Source of the DNA: Lota lota
Lineage: Eukaryota; Chordata; Actinopteri; Gadiformes; Lotidae
Direction: 5' to 3'
DNA: 64,000 nt
NCBI GenBank assembly: GCA_026745465.1
Contig: JACYXH010000477.1
Span: forward strand, 57,501-121,500
Made by a program: the position numbers and the translations under genes
In this document: piece after piece, positions 16,939 to 28,790 of the stretch
Layout: each line of letters opens with the position of its first letter
Position numbering within the stretch: the stretch's first letter is position 1
Notes under the pieces: generated by a model
Database searches by the model: none
Seen by the model: only the letters and a program-made list of their open reading frames with translations
Told to the model about the DNA's origin: nothing

Positions 16939-19900
16939 TCCCCTGCAGTGTCCCAGATGGCCTGGTAGGATGATTGGCTGATGAGAAAAAAAATAACAAT
17001 CAAACTCCCTGCTATCCATTTCTCTTCCACTGCAGTCACCTCTGCTATGCTGATCAAACGTGCATACTGATTACACACACACGCATGCAAACACAACATA
17101 CACACACACACACACACACATCCAGAAATAGCCCAAGACATAGAGAAAGTACTGCTTATCCTGTCCGTTTGGTAGTTTCCCGTCTTTCCCATCTAGACTT
17201 AAAAGATTGAAAGATAATCATTTCGTTGAATTTCGGGAACATAAAAAAAAATGTGCTGACACTTCTGTCCAAAGCGAATTACAGTGCCTTCAACAATGAA
17301 GATATAACCCCAAAAGTGCAAGAATCATCAGAGTAGATAACCATTCATAAAATAAGCAAAGCAAATGGTTGTATATGTTGAATTGTGCATTGTGTATTGT
17401 GGGCACATCCGCAATACACAATACTCTTGAGTTCGTAAATAACGTGGTATGGTATAAAAGCCAAAACATTTTATGAATATTTTGGTGGGCCGGATAGTCT
17501 AGTGGTTATGGTGGGTGTGACAAGATGAAAGGGTCCGGGTTCGAACCCCAATGTCCGCAGTATACCTGCACGCATCATGGCGCAAAGAGGCCTCACCCCT
17601 ACCTGCTCTTTAATGGTACGGCTCTTACAATGTCGCTTTGAAAAAATAAATCTATTCTAAATGACAAAGAAATAGCAGATAGTATTGGGGTGGAGTGTTT
17701 GTGTTGGTTGAAGCCCGGATCAGCATGCACACCTGTGCTTGTACGCAATGTGCTCCAGCTCCTGGTAGCTCAGGCCCAGGTGGATGCCAATGGTGCGCCA
17801 GTCCTGTCCGATCTGCAGCGAGATGGCTAGCAGGTTAGCCTCCGTCAGGTAGCCGCTCTCTGGGTCCCCGAGGTTCAGAGGGGGGTACTGCAGCTCGTCC
17901 AGGCCGTTCGACGTCTCCTTCCAGTTCAGAGCCTCAGGAGGGAAATACACAATATAAATAAATGATGTCGCACGTGCAAGAAAAAGCTGACAGCCGCAGC
18001 AGCAGCACGGTATAGATTATTTGTAGAGCGAGTGGGGTTATTTTATCAGATGTATTGTTATGTAATGTGCTTTGCAAAGCAATGGGCACCCCCCCCCCCC
18101 CCAATATAATCACACATTAAACAGCTGACCTTAATGTTGAATTTCTGTGTATAAGAAATAAAAGGCACATATATTGACCATTCGAAAACATATTCCGATA
18201 TTTGTATTATTTATAGAGCCAATGGATAGTACAACACACCTAAAAGGAGGCACACCCTATTTCCTTTGTTATCACATAGTTATCAACCTCCTAACTTAAT
18301 GGTACAATATGTAACATTGACACCGAGCGTTTAAAATGGGTACTGCAGTCCAAATACCCAATCCTGAGAGAGTTGTCTCCGCCCCCTCCTCCCCAGACTT
18401 GAAGCTCACGTGGGTTGCCAGGTTGTGGACACTGAACAAACACCAGCGCAAGACGAGCCGAGTGCAGCATTATATTTCGAGACAAGCAAAGATGAGTCCT
18501 ACACTGTAAGTTGATCAGCTAATGCATGTGTTTGCACGTTTTTATTGTTGGAAAATTATAAACCAGCTCATGCAGCATTTGTCTTGAACTCTGTGGCAGT
18601 GTGTGTGGATGGTGGCTGGTTTAAGCAGCCTCACCTGGCCTGAGTCAGACTGATTGGAGTCTGGAGTCTGGAGCTGGGTGAGGCTGCACACCTGTGCACA
18701 TTGAGCAATCAATGTGCACAGGTTAAACCAGCCACCACCACACACACTCGGGAGAGCTCTTCGGCATGGCAGCACGGAGCACCGTCTGCCTGCCTCATTA
18801 TATGCAACCATTACAATAAACTGGATTTAACATCACCACCCTGTGTCCATTGGTTTGGAGGAGCCCGAGGAAAGTCACCTAGGTGGAGTATGGGAGCCAC
18901 CTAGGTGGCGTGTAGTTTGGACATTGCTACAAACTCCTTCTGGGCTCTAAGCTGTCTCCATCTTTCAAATGCAAACGCTTTTAGGTCGGCTAGAATCTAG
19001 TACAATCTCAGTTGATCCAGTTTGTTTGCTTGCTTCCATGGCTGCAGCACTCTGTTTGTATGCTAATTAGTTTCATATCTGGCAACCCGGGTTACTCGGA
19101 GAACAGTAATCATAACACACAGGCAAAAACAAAAAAGAAACATTCCGACCCGGAATGCACATTTCCAAGGAGAACATACTGGCTGTGACATCGTTGTCGG
19201 AAAAGCAACTATTTAGACTTAGCATGCTCCTTAATCTCTGATGCCATTTCAGACCATACAGTAAATGATTAACATATAGGCCCTTTGATATTCATAAACA
19301 TATGGCCTGTTATGCCCTTTGAGACTGCAACTGTGATTAAGAGCTATACAAATAAAGTTGAATTGAATGAATATAGTAAGTGTATGTGATTTGAACTCAC
19401 AGGGAGCTTCAAAGGCAGTGTTGCAAGCCACTGACTGTCGTGACCTTTCCTCTTCCGAACCACCTCCTCCGGCAGGTCCTCGGGAACCTGTCCTCTATAG
19501 AAGGACACCTGGTGCAGAAGCAGGACACATGCTTAACGTCCGCTCGCCGTGGTTCAATGTGGTGGAAGTGCTGCTCACGTTTGCCTTTTTTCATAGGTAA
19601 AGCTATATTATAGAGCTCAATTTAAGTATATAGTAAAATATGAATAATAAAAAAACATCACATTCACGTATGCTTTATATATGCACTCCTAAAATATGTG
19701 TATTGATCAAATAAATATTATACAAAATAAAACAGTTTCTATAGCCATAACACAGGTCAAAGATTGTATTTTATTAAAATATACTCAAATAGACCATATT
19801 GTGGGTGGTGTATATATAGTATGAATCAGTGCTCAGAAAACTCGGTTCATCCATATGTAATACATTGTAGAACTACAAGTAAATACTGTAGAACTACAAG

Positions 19901-22900
19901 TTGCCAGTTGACCCTTAAGAAGAAGCAATCAGGGGTCCAAAATCGAATGTACTCCATTTTCCTTTTACTCTTACTTGTCCTCGGACAGGCCGCTCGTGAC
20001 CAAGAACCGGACACACAAAGACCTCCTTCAGGTTCTTCAGACTGGAGTAGAACACGAAGGAAAGTCTTCCGGCCACACAGTCGGGTCTGTCTACAAAACA
20101 ACAAACCACCACATCATCATCCTCCTCGACGACAACTCAAAACAGGATCTTATCTTGTATGGACTTCCTTTAGAGTCCATGTTGTGATTGCGTAACGGCA
20201 ATCTCAGCGTGTTGACATACGATTACAAAGACACCAGAAAAGCAAGGACGGCGAGGACTTCAAACCTGCGCTGATATCCAGGCCCCGCTCGAAGCCTGCA
20301 AAGAACTGCTCTCCTTCCAGCATGTCGCACAGGTCTGAGGGCTGGGGCCCTTCGTATTGACCTGTCAACGACTGCACTCTGCTGTCCACCTAGTTCAAAC
20401 CAAATGACGTCACTGGGATTCTAGTATCCACGGTAGTGGGACTCATCTGTTTAACATAATACAGTTCAAAAAAGTACATGATAGTACATTTTTGTGTATA
20501 AATACGTATGGCTTGCAGAAGATCATGTTTTTGCGCCACCATAGCCAATGATATTTGAACGTTTACTCAATGAGACCTGAGAATAACAAGTCCTAATCAA
20601 ATTACCATTACAACGATAATACGATATTGTAGCCAAAATCAATGGAGGATATGACTAATCTATTTTCCTGAAGATATTGATTCAGAAAGATATGAAGTCA
20701 CCTTGTTGGTGGGTAAACACTGGAGCAGAACCTGGGTGGGATCCGCCTTTCTTTGCAGAACCAGGAACTGCACTCGGAATTGTTGGAGCCTCTGGTACAC
20801 CCTCCGGACCACCCCACTCACACAGCGCAGAGTGGTGTACCACAGCCAGTACCTTGGCACAGCAGCAACAAATACTCACTTAGAAAGCCACACTTGGTAG
20901 GCCCCCCGTTTGGACCCCAGCCTGCTCCCCCTAGGTTACATATAATATCTGTAACCTAGGATATGTAATAATATTTTGTATACATGTCAATCCCTTTCTC
21001 GTTCAGCCCGCTTTCCCATCGGCCTTCCCTGTTTTGTCCATAAAGTCCCAAAATGCCACAAATAAATCGACATTATCTATTATCATTATTATCATTATTA
21101 TAAACATTTAGCTACTAAAGAAACTGAAAGTATTACGGACCAAATAACAAAGACATGACTAATACTAAAATATCCCCTTACCAGGAGAAATGTGTGATGT
21201 AGAATATGGCGTATAGGTGTGTAACACTGAGAGAAACTTGGGACGTGACGTCGGTCCAGTTTTGGGTATCAGGGTCTCCGTGCAGTAGATGGAGGCAGGA
21301 CTTATCCACCGTATGGCCTACAGACGCAGAACACAGGTGGATGGTTATTAACCGCAGCGAGTGTCGTGCCGATATGCTTGTAGATACAGATCAACTGTAT
21401 ACGATTAGAAATCCATACTTGCTAATTGAAATGGTCAAACCATTACCCCATAAAGATTATATTTGACATCGTGTTTTTCCACCGAGTTTAAATCCTCATA
21501 ACTTTACGGAAAACCTTCTAAGCGTATGAAACAACTGAATGTACCCTACTCCACCACTAAGAGGAGCCAGAAAGAGATAAACAGAGAAGTCTATAAAGAG
21601 GATTGCTGGCAGAGAACGCTTGCATCGACTCTCCTTCCTGCTTTGTTGACATAAACGTCAACTAGATAACATTGCAAGCACTGATAACGAGAGAAGGTTT
21701 ATAGGGCTATGATTAGGCATGTGACATAAAAGATCTATGAGGTAGCTAGTTTTGAATGCATTACTGATTCTTAATAAATGTCTCTGTGCCTGATCATTTC
21801 AAATAAATGTTCCAGAGACCCTTATTATTTGTCTTATCTATGCTGAATTGCAGGAGGTTCTTAGACACGCTGAAATGTATGTCATCAATGTCTCTAAACT
21901 TTCCTGAAATCCAAATATAAATAGTGAATATTTCCTATTTGTATTCTGTCACTGAATTCAGTTTCTATAACAAAACGAAAAGCTTCTATTGAAAAAATAT
22001 TTTAAATATGTTTTTACATTGGGAACATCCAGCGACTTACTAATACAGAAACGATCACCAGCCAACTCAACAAGACCCACTTAGAGGACTTTCAGTGCAC
22101 TTTTCCATTGAACTCTAGCAGTTGAGTTCCCTGACCATTTGAAGTTGTGATGACGACACATCTCCTGAACCATCTCCAGAGGAACCTCCTGCAGACTGTG
22201 TTCATGTGTAATCATGTGTATAGATATCTACCATTCACATGACCATTTAATGTGTAACCATGTGTATAGATAGCCATTATCTACCATTCACGTCACCATT
22301 TAGTCATTCAACATTTTAAGTTTTTACCCACCGCGACTTGCAGTGGACTTAGTCTGGGTGACGAACACTATCGGACACATTGCAATGTAATGGTAAGACA
22401 GAGCACAGGTCAGGAGCGTGTATGGAATGCAGCCAGGCCTTCTGATCCATGATGTCAACACAGGACGTTTGTTTTATTGTAACGACAAACGTTTTCTGGC
22501 TACTTCCTGGGCCAAACTCGATTGCTAATTACAAGCGTTGTGTTTGGCTTTGCTTAATGAATTATCGGTGGCATTTTATGACATGCTTTTCCCGCCAACA
22601 ATGAGGGTCATTCATCTTGTGCCTCTAGTGCCTGTGGACATGGGGATTGGGGACATTTATTATTCAATGTTTTAACAAGGGTTGCTGGCCCTTTCTAATG
22701 AATGTGACACAAGTCTACTGTATCATATGGCCATGCTTGTGGTTGATGTGGTTGTAATTCATTATAAATACAGAGAGGAAAACCTGGGGACGAGTATAAA
22801 GCTGAGTGATCACCCTTGGAATTGCAGGGCAACATATTCAAAATGGAGGAACCCACGCGGCGGCACCTCTGACTGCGATGAAGCATCGCCATGGAGGCAA

Positions 22901-25900
22901 CAATAGAAACAGCCACAGAGACACGCCCAGACCGCCTGCAACAGAATCACTAAAGAAAGCGTGTGAAGCCACGTCTCATTGCCAACAGTAACACCACGAC
23001 GACTAACCCTAACCCCATGAAAGACTTATTGGACCATGACGGGACAGTCTTAAAGCATATTTACAAACCTGGCAAATCTCATCATCATTCTGGGTGGCAG
23101 CCCATTTCATAAGCAATTATGTATGCTTCAGACATTGCTTCTCTTTCTTACTAAATCAGCCAATGCCAACGGCTATTCCAAATGACAGGGGTAATCCTGA
23201 GGGGTAATTCCAAGTGTCACTGCTCCCAGCACTTCAGACCTGATTCAAAGCAGGGCTCATAGTATGTGTGTGCTGGAGGAAAACTGGACCAAGAGCGCAT
23301 GAATGCACTTCCTTGGTTCGATCTCTTAACATCAATCAACAATCAGTCTATGAAACTATTATCATTATTTTTGATATAGTTATCCTTTTCTGTGTATCCA
23401 ATTGCAATCACTCACTTTTGGGGAATCAAAGAAGGGGTTAGCATCAGGCTAGCTACCTGTGACTCCAGACGGCAGAGGGATCTGGACTTTGATGGGCTGC
23501 AGGAAATTCAAACTGGGGGTCTGGGAGAGGCAGAGAAGAGGACTGGCACTGGCCTGGGGGTCACCGCAAAGTGCCTGAATCTCCGTCAGCGACACCTGTA
23601 ACACCTGTAAAACATAGGTGTAAAACATAACACCTGTTATGAAAATCGAACCACTCGTGTTTCATTAACTTCTGATGTGCCGAGGTCTCGCCGCTGCATC
23701 TTTACCTGTAGAGTAATGGTCCGGATCTGCAGAGTGGAATTGGGCGGGAAGTGCAGCTTGATCCCGGGATCTAACCTAGACACCAACAGCGCCCCCTCTG
23801 GTGTGACGGAGCAGCTGTCGCGCGGCAGCCGAGCCACAGCCACGAACCAGGAGAAGTGGCCCACAGAGGAGCAGGCCAGCTGGCGGGAGAAGAAGGACCA
23901 GACATGTAGAGCCTTTCCCTTGGGACTGTATTTTTAGCACCAACAACATATCTCTCTTTGTACTTTTTACTAGAAAAGTATGTTTGATGAAAGTTGAAGT
24001 TAAGTACACAGAGCAAAGTTTCCACAGCTTTGACAAAGGCACATTTTTCTTGTACCTTTTCAAGGCATTTTTACAACCCACTTTGTTTACATATACACTA
24101 ACATGTATGTGATCCTTGGTTAAGAACGAAAGCATAAACTAAATGAATACATAACACGAGAAAAACAATATTTAATACAATCGTACATGGTTCTCTTTCA
24201 CCGAGACATAACTTTTCCAAAAACAAAATCGTACGACCTCACTTGGCGTTTACCAAAAGTTTGATTTTGGTAAACGTCACGGGAACCCTGAAGCAAACAG
24301 AGACGGGGTGGTATAAAACAGTGGCTGATGGTTCAAAGGTCTCCAGTGGAGGGGTTACCCGGACTGGAGCTCCCCCGGGGTGGCAGCTGTTACTGGGGCT
24401 TCCTCTCCGGACCTCGGTGGGCAGCGTGCTCCAGCGCTCGCCATTGAACATCCGCAACACCACCTCTCGTCTTCTCTTGCGATGGTACGGCACACACACC
24501 TCCACCGGCTGGGAGGGGGAGGGGGAGGGGGAGGGGGAGGGGGAGGGGGAGGGGGAGGGGGAGGGGGAGCAAGACCAGGGGAGTATTGCAGGTTCAGAAA
24601 GTGTGGATTGATACTGGTTATGCACAGTAGCCCAGAAACCCACAATGCACATAAATTGTGTTATTACCAACAAAATAGTTAAAAGGATAGTGAGACATTA
24701 ATGCGGAAAAGAAACTCCCAGCATGGTTTTAACAACATGAGAACATTGTGTCACCAATTTACCTTTAGAAATGTAATTCCATGGGGTCTGAGCTCCAGCG
24801 GGTGGCTGAGTAGGATGTCATGCTCTTCTAGCCACACCAACTTCCTGTTGGCCTTCTGTTCTAACCATTCGAGTCTTGAGGTGGTTGCCAGACACCCCGA
24901 GGGGAAGAGCAGCTCTGCCCCCCCTGGCAGAAACACATGACACCCAGCAGGAGTCACACTGAAGCTGAGGATAATACAAATATCAAATAAGTTATTAATA
25001 ATTGCATTACTTGGTTTGTAAATAACAATTGAAATAATTGAAAACAAAACGAATATTTTATTAGAGAGAGCTAAAACCTGTGTTGACTGAGCCCCAGGTG
25101 CAATTCTGGAATGTTCTTTTCCGCTTGTACTGGAAGAAAAGACGGCGGTTATGCATGAATGCATAAACATGCAATAATGCATGCATAAATCAAGCGATTT
25201 GCCAGGTGCCGATTGGAAGAGCAGGTCCTTTCTGCTCACCTACGGCAGGAGGGAGAGGTGGAGGGGTCGGGGGTCGCCCCAAAGGGTTGTTGCGAGAGTC
25301 CATCCTCAACAGAGGTAGTCGGTGCAGACAGGCAGGGATGAAGCGCAGCTCGTTGCTATGGACGACCAGCTCGGTGAGGGAGCGCAGGGAGGCTGTGGAT
25401 GGACAGAACAACAAGACAACACTGTTGCCTACCGCACTCTTTTTCATCTGCGCACGCTTCCACCTGGAAACTTGTTTATAGTAGGCCTGCACGTCGTTCT
25501 TTTCCCATTGGTGTTGAGATTTAGAAATTACAGTTGCACACTGCACATTTTGCGTTTACATTTTCCACTACTCATAATGTTTATATACAGATATATATTT
25601 GCATATTCATGTTTAAATGTGTCCCGTGTCCCCTGTACTTTCCCAACTGGGATTAGGGAGTGATAGGTACATCTTATAAACACAGTAGCTGTTCATTATA
25701 AAGTGTTTTAAATTGTCTGTCCGTTTTCTATATTTGACATACTCTCATTAATTTCCATATTTATACATCACGCATACAGAAGGTTGACTGCATAGTAAAT
25801 CAGTACACACCATTGAAATATACCACTGAGGTCATCTCCCATTGCATGTGTTCCGTTGTGTGCAGCTCTACGTAGCTCATCTGGGGCCTTACGCTGACCC

Positions 25901-27172
25901 TTGCACCCTTACCCATGGTCTCTGGCAGCTGCCTCAGCTGGTTGTGGGAGAGCTCCAGCGTGACCAGCTCCCCCAGAGCACCGATTTCATCCGGCAGGTC
26001 AGTGATTAGGTTGTGCGAGACGTCCAGCGTCTGCAGCGCCCGGAGCTGGCCCAGGCTCGGGGGGAGAGCCAGCAGCCGGTTGCCCAGGAGGGAGAGGTAG
26101 CGGAGGGAGGACAGTCGCCCGAGGTCGGGGGGTAGAGAGGAGAGACGGTTGTGGCCCAGCAGCAGAGAGGAGAGCAGGGGTAGGGTGAGCAGGCAGGGCG
26201 GCAGCAGGGACAGCTGGTTGAAGGAGATGTCCAGGTCCACCAGTAGAGAGAGAGAGGAGAAGGAGGCGGGCAACGCGGTGAGGAGGCCTGGCAGGGGAAC
26301 CCCCTCGGAGTCATGGAAACGATGGCCTTCAGAGGGAGGAACGGAAGAAGAAAAGAAGGGTTAGATATTGTCATCACATGCCAAGTACAACCATTACACT
26401 ATTCACTGTAGTTCCTTCACAGATCTATGCCATCTTTAAAGGAGATAATTAATAAACACAAACGATGAATTAACTGTGATAAACGAATAGCAAAGGGATG
26501 CTGTGGTACTAAAACTGACATTGGGTGTTGGTGCATTGGGCTGTGAGGGAATGACAGAATCTAAAAATGGTCAAATGTAATACTAAGGGTTATAAGATTA
26601 TATTTCACAGTAACAACTTGAGATTTCTGCCTGCTTTGAGTACCTCGGACAGTCAGCGAGCGCAGCCGTATAAGCTGGGGTATGATGGTCAGTGCTTCTT
26701 CCAGGCCTTGCTTGTCCTCTGAACCTAGCCTCAGGTCCTGCAGCACCTTGAGCTGCCCTGGAACAAAGCTCCATAGGACTGGCAGCGCAGTTGCTCCTGC
26801 CCGGTAAACGTCCAGAGTCAACTTGGTCTCAGAGAGTACGGAGAAGAGCTCTGTATTTGGGGGCAGCGGGGGTGAAAGAGGCAAGACTATGGAGGAGGAT
26901 GAAGAGGAGAAGGAGGGAGTATTGCTGTAGGCAGAGGGCAACATATCAGTGATGCTTGGGGACCCGGACAACGAGGGGGCCTCCACAGTGGTTGCATCCT
27001 CATCTCTTTCGGGGTGGCTGGCGGACAACCGGGCCTGTCCTTCAAACTGTTCACCGCTTGCATTGACCGCTCTTGTGGCACTATCCTCTGTGTGAGCTAT
27101 ATTAGGAAAGACACCATTTTCTGGGTTCGCCTGTTTCTGCCCTGGCGATGTACTCCGATGTCTATACGACAT
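15626..27172 (-). CDS. pidd1: p53-induced death domain protein 1 (PIDD1), complete, 15 coding exons
   Basis: Minus-strand exons: 27172-26644, 26326-25913, 25392-25240, 25129-25078, 24964-24763, 24508-24287, 23879-23706, 23604-23457, 21317-21182, 20852-20702, 20389-20266, 20090-19975, 19508-19401, 17932-17733, 15863-15626. They total 2967 nt, 988 residues plus TAA (human 910). Order: a serine-rich N-terminal extension (to about 150), seven leucine-rich repeats (about 190-365), ZU5-1 (383-524), ZU5-2 (540-676), UPA (677-843) and a C-terminal death domain (about 855-960) split across the last two exons. Both HFS self-cleavage motifs are present: F533/S534 and F675/S676. PIDD1 scaffolds the PIDDosome with RAIDD and caspase-2, or signals with RIP1/NEMO to NF-kB; it also senses extra centrosomes. 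The first Met is chosen as the earliest in frame, so the true start is less certain than the rest. Confidence 0.95.
15871..16145. repeat. (CAGA)n-like tetranucleotide array
   Basis: About 275 bases of CAGA, CACA and GAGA units fill the start of the last pidd1 intron and begin within 10 bases of the acceptor of the final exon. In the transcript this is a (UCUG)n pyrimidine-rich tract that may serve as the polypyrimidine tract. Long open frames across it are repeat artefacts. Confidence 0.9.
16906..17121. repeat. Paired (GT)n and (CA)n arrays
   Basis: A GT array at about 16906-16937 and a CA array at about 17095-17121 face each other in the last pidd1 intron. They could pair as an inverted repeat in the transcript. 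Confidence 0.8.
17389..17422. repeat. 11-bp inverted repeat
   Basis: ATTGTGTATTG at 17389-17399 and its exact complement at 17412-17422 are separated by 12 bases, in the last pidd1 intron. Confidence 0.7.
17484..17664 (+). mobile_element. tRNA-derived SINE
   Basis: The head has an A-box match (TAGTCTAGTGGTTA) and a B-box match (GGTTCGAACCCC) about 30 bases apart. It is followed by non-tRNA sequence and an AT-rich tail ending near TCTAAATGAC. The anticodon region does not fold as a proper tRNA, so it is a SINE rather than a tRNA gene. It lies antisense in the last pidd1 intron. Confidence 0.72.
18599..18930 (+). mobile_element. Unrecognised interspersed repeat, copy 1
   Basis: This 330-bp segment shares extended similarity with the reverse complement of about 56520-56878. 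Shared blocks include TGTGTGTGG at the start, AGCCTCACC, GAGTCAGACTGAT, GGGTGAGGCTGCACACC, GCAATCAATG and a GGAGCCC...CCACCTAGG block near the end. Internally GGTGGCTGGTTTAA is repeated inverted at about 18610 and 18720, so the first half can fold on itself. It lies in the pidd1 intron between the death-domain and preceding exons. No transposase frame is seen. Confidence 0.75.
19295..19375 (+). mobile_element. 3' tail of an L2-type LINE
   Basis: The sequence GCCCTTTGAGACTGC, followed by GAGCTATACAAATAAAGTTG and a short AATGAAT-type repeat, matches the 3' end typical of fish L2-clade retrotransposons. Only the tail is present (5' truncated). It lies about 25 bases from a pidd1 exon (19401-19508), on the opposite strand. 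Confidence 0.6.
22195..22310. repeat. Imperfect direct duplication of about 50 bp
   Basis: A unit containing ATGTGTATAGATA, CTACCATTCAC and ACCATTTA occurs twice in succession. Intronic in pidd1. Confidence 0.65.
24511..24569. repeat. (GGGGGA)n hexamer minisatellite
   Basis: About ten near-perfect hexamers stop at the acceptor AG of pidd1 exon 24508-24287 (minus strand). In the transcript it reads (UCCCCC)n and takes the place of a normal polypyrimidine tract. Confidence 0.92.
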
Positions 27173-28293
27173 TGCTTGTGCATAGAAGGTTTCTCTGTTT
27201 TAAGATGTCCTTCTAGATGTTGTCATTTTCGCAACTTCACTTGCAGGCTTCCCTTGGTCCTGTCCAAACAACTGCTTTGTTTCCGCTTTCAAAGAGTTCA
27301 GTCTTTGCTTTTTCCCCCCTCTGCAGCTACACTAGACTGTAGTCTAGTGTTAAACCACCAACCTTTCACTACTGTCATAATGAAATTAAAAGAAAATGCA
27401 AACACATTGTGGGCAAATCGACGGTCAAATTGTGGACTACTACGTTAACGCCTTCGTGCATAGCCTTTACTGTTTTCTTATCAACGCAACACTTGCTAAA
27501 TCAAAATTACATGTAACAGTTACCCCAGAGTAATGCTGTACGTTACGTCATCCGACGATACAATTATGTATTTAAACAAATCCCATTACATACTTGTTTG
27601 CTAATGGGAGACGGCACGTCTCTATCATGCTTCTTTGCATCACAAATGGTGGGTTGCACTTCCTTGTGTTTGAGAAAATTTTGAAAAAAATATTGGTCAA
27701 TTGGCTTTTTTATCCCAGCAGTACACCGACAGGCGGAGTCTGCATCTTTCTGCAGTTTTGGAAGGTGGCCATGCTCTCCGGCCTGTCGTGGTTAATAAAA
27801 CGAGCATCTCCGCGCTAACGCCGCCAAAGTTTCAACTCAAGGCGGGACCTGCACTGTGCTGTTGTCATTTGCGACGGCTGCTGGACTTCCAATGTTAAGG
27901 TTTATAATCATGAAACCAACGAATACATCAAGATAATACACTGAACAGGCAGTTTGATGCGGGAAATAAAACACGATGAAACACCGGGGATAGGAGATTT
28001 TGTTTGATGATTTTTGTGAGCTTTTGAAGAGATATGATTGAATGTGATTATTGATTATTAATGTGACGATGCAGTTACATATCATTCATATTGGGAAAGA
28101 AACAACAAATAACTAATATTATTTAATTCATTATTCATGTATTAGTTTCGTTTTTTATCATACCTATTCTTTATCAGGCTGTTGATGGTCAAATACATTT
28201 GGCAAAGTACACAACAACATGCGTCACCACCATCATACATTTCCACTATAACTGTTCATAAAGTTCACGGGGTGAGCAATGACGCTCGTGTTT

Positions 28294-28373
<80 letters not shown>

Positions 28374-28790
28374 TTGGAAACAATCTCTCTAGACTTGGTC
28401 AACAGTCAATGACGGTGGCTGACAGACCGACCAGAACAGAAATATCGATGTTACGCACATGACATTCTCTGGTCAGTGACGGCTCCTGTGGTTTCCACCA
28501 ACGGCTTCTCCTAGAAGTCACAACGCCGCACCTCCTCGAATAGCTTCCACAACAGCAGCAAACGCGTCATTACGCACAGCCACTTATCTTATATCAGCCA
28601 GCAAGTAGGCTTTTCCTATGACAGCAACGACAACGAAAAAAGTTACCGGCATGGAGTAGAGATGGCCGTGGGATATAATTTATGAATAGTTGTGTGTAGA
28701 TGAGATGTTTTGATTCGAATAAACACAGTTTTTCATTAAAGACGAAGTTTTTTTTTGTTTTTGTTTGTTAGTTTATAGTGAGTTAAAAGC
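27173..28790. promoter_or_regulatory. Head-to-head spacer between pidd1 and pnpla2, presumed promoters
   Basis: pidd1 runs leftward from 27172 and pnpla2 rightward from 28791, so both promoters and 5' UTRs should fall in this 1.6 kb. It includes a 73-base (CT)n array at 28295-28367. I see no clear TATA box or protein-coding exon. In human, RPLP2 sits between these genes; no ribosomal P2 exon is found here. Confidence 0.55.
28295..28367. repeat. (CT)n microsatellite
   Basis: Pure CT array about 430 bases upstream of the pnpla2 start codon, in the presumed promoter or 5' UTR region. Confidence 0.93.

Noticed and set aside
17484-17560. Candidate tRNA gene
   Set aside because: A and B boxes are present but the cloverleaf arms do not pair properly and SINE body sequence follows; called as a SINE.
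27594-27898. Possible rplp2 remnant between pidd1 and pnpla2
   Set aside because: I looked for ribosomal P2 motifs, such as the acidic C-terminal tail, in both strands and saw none.
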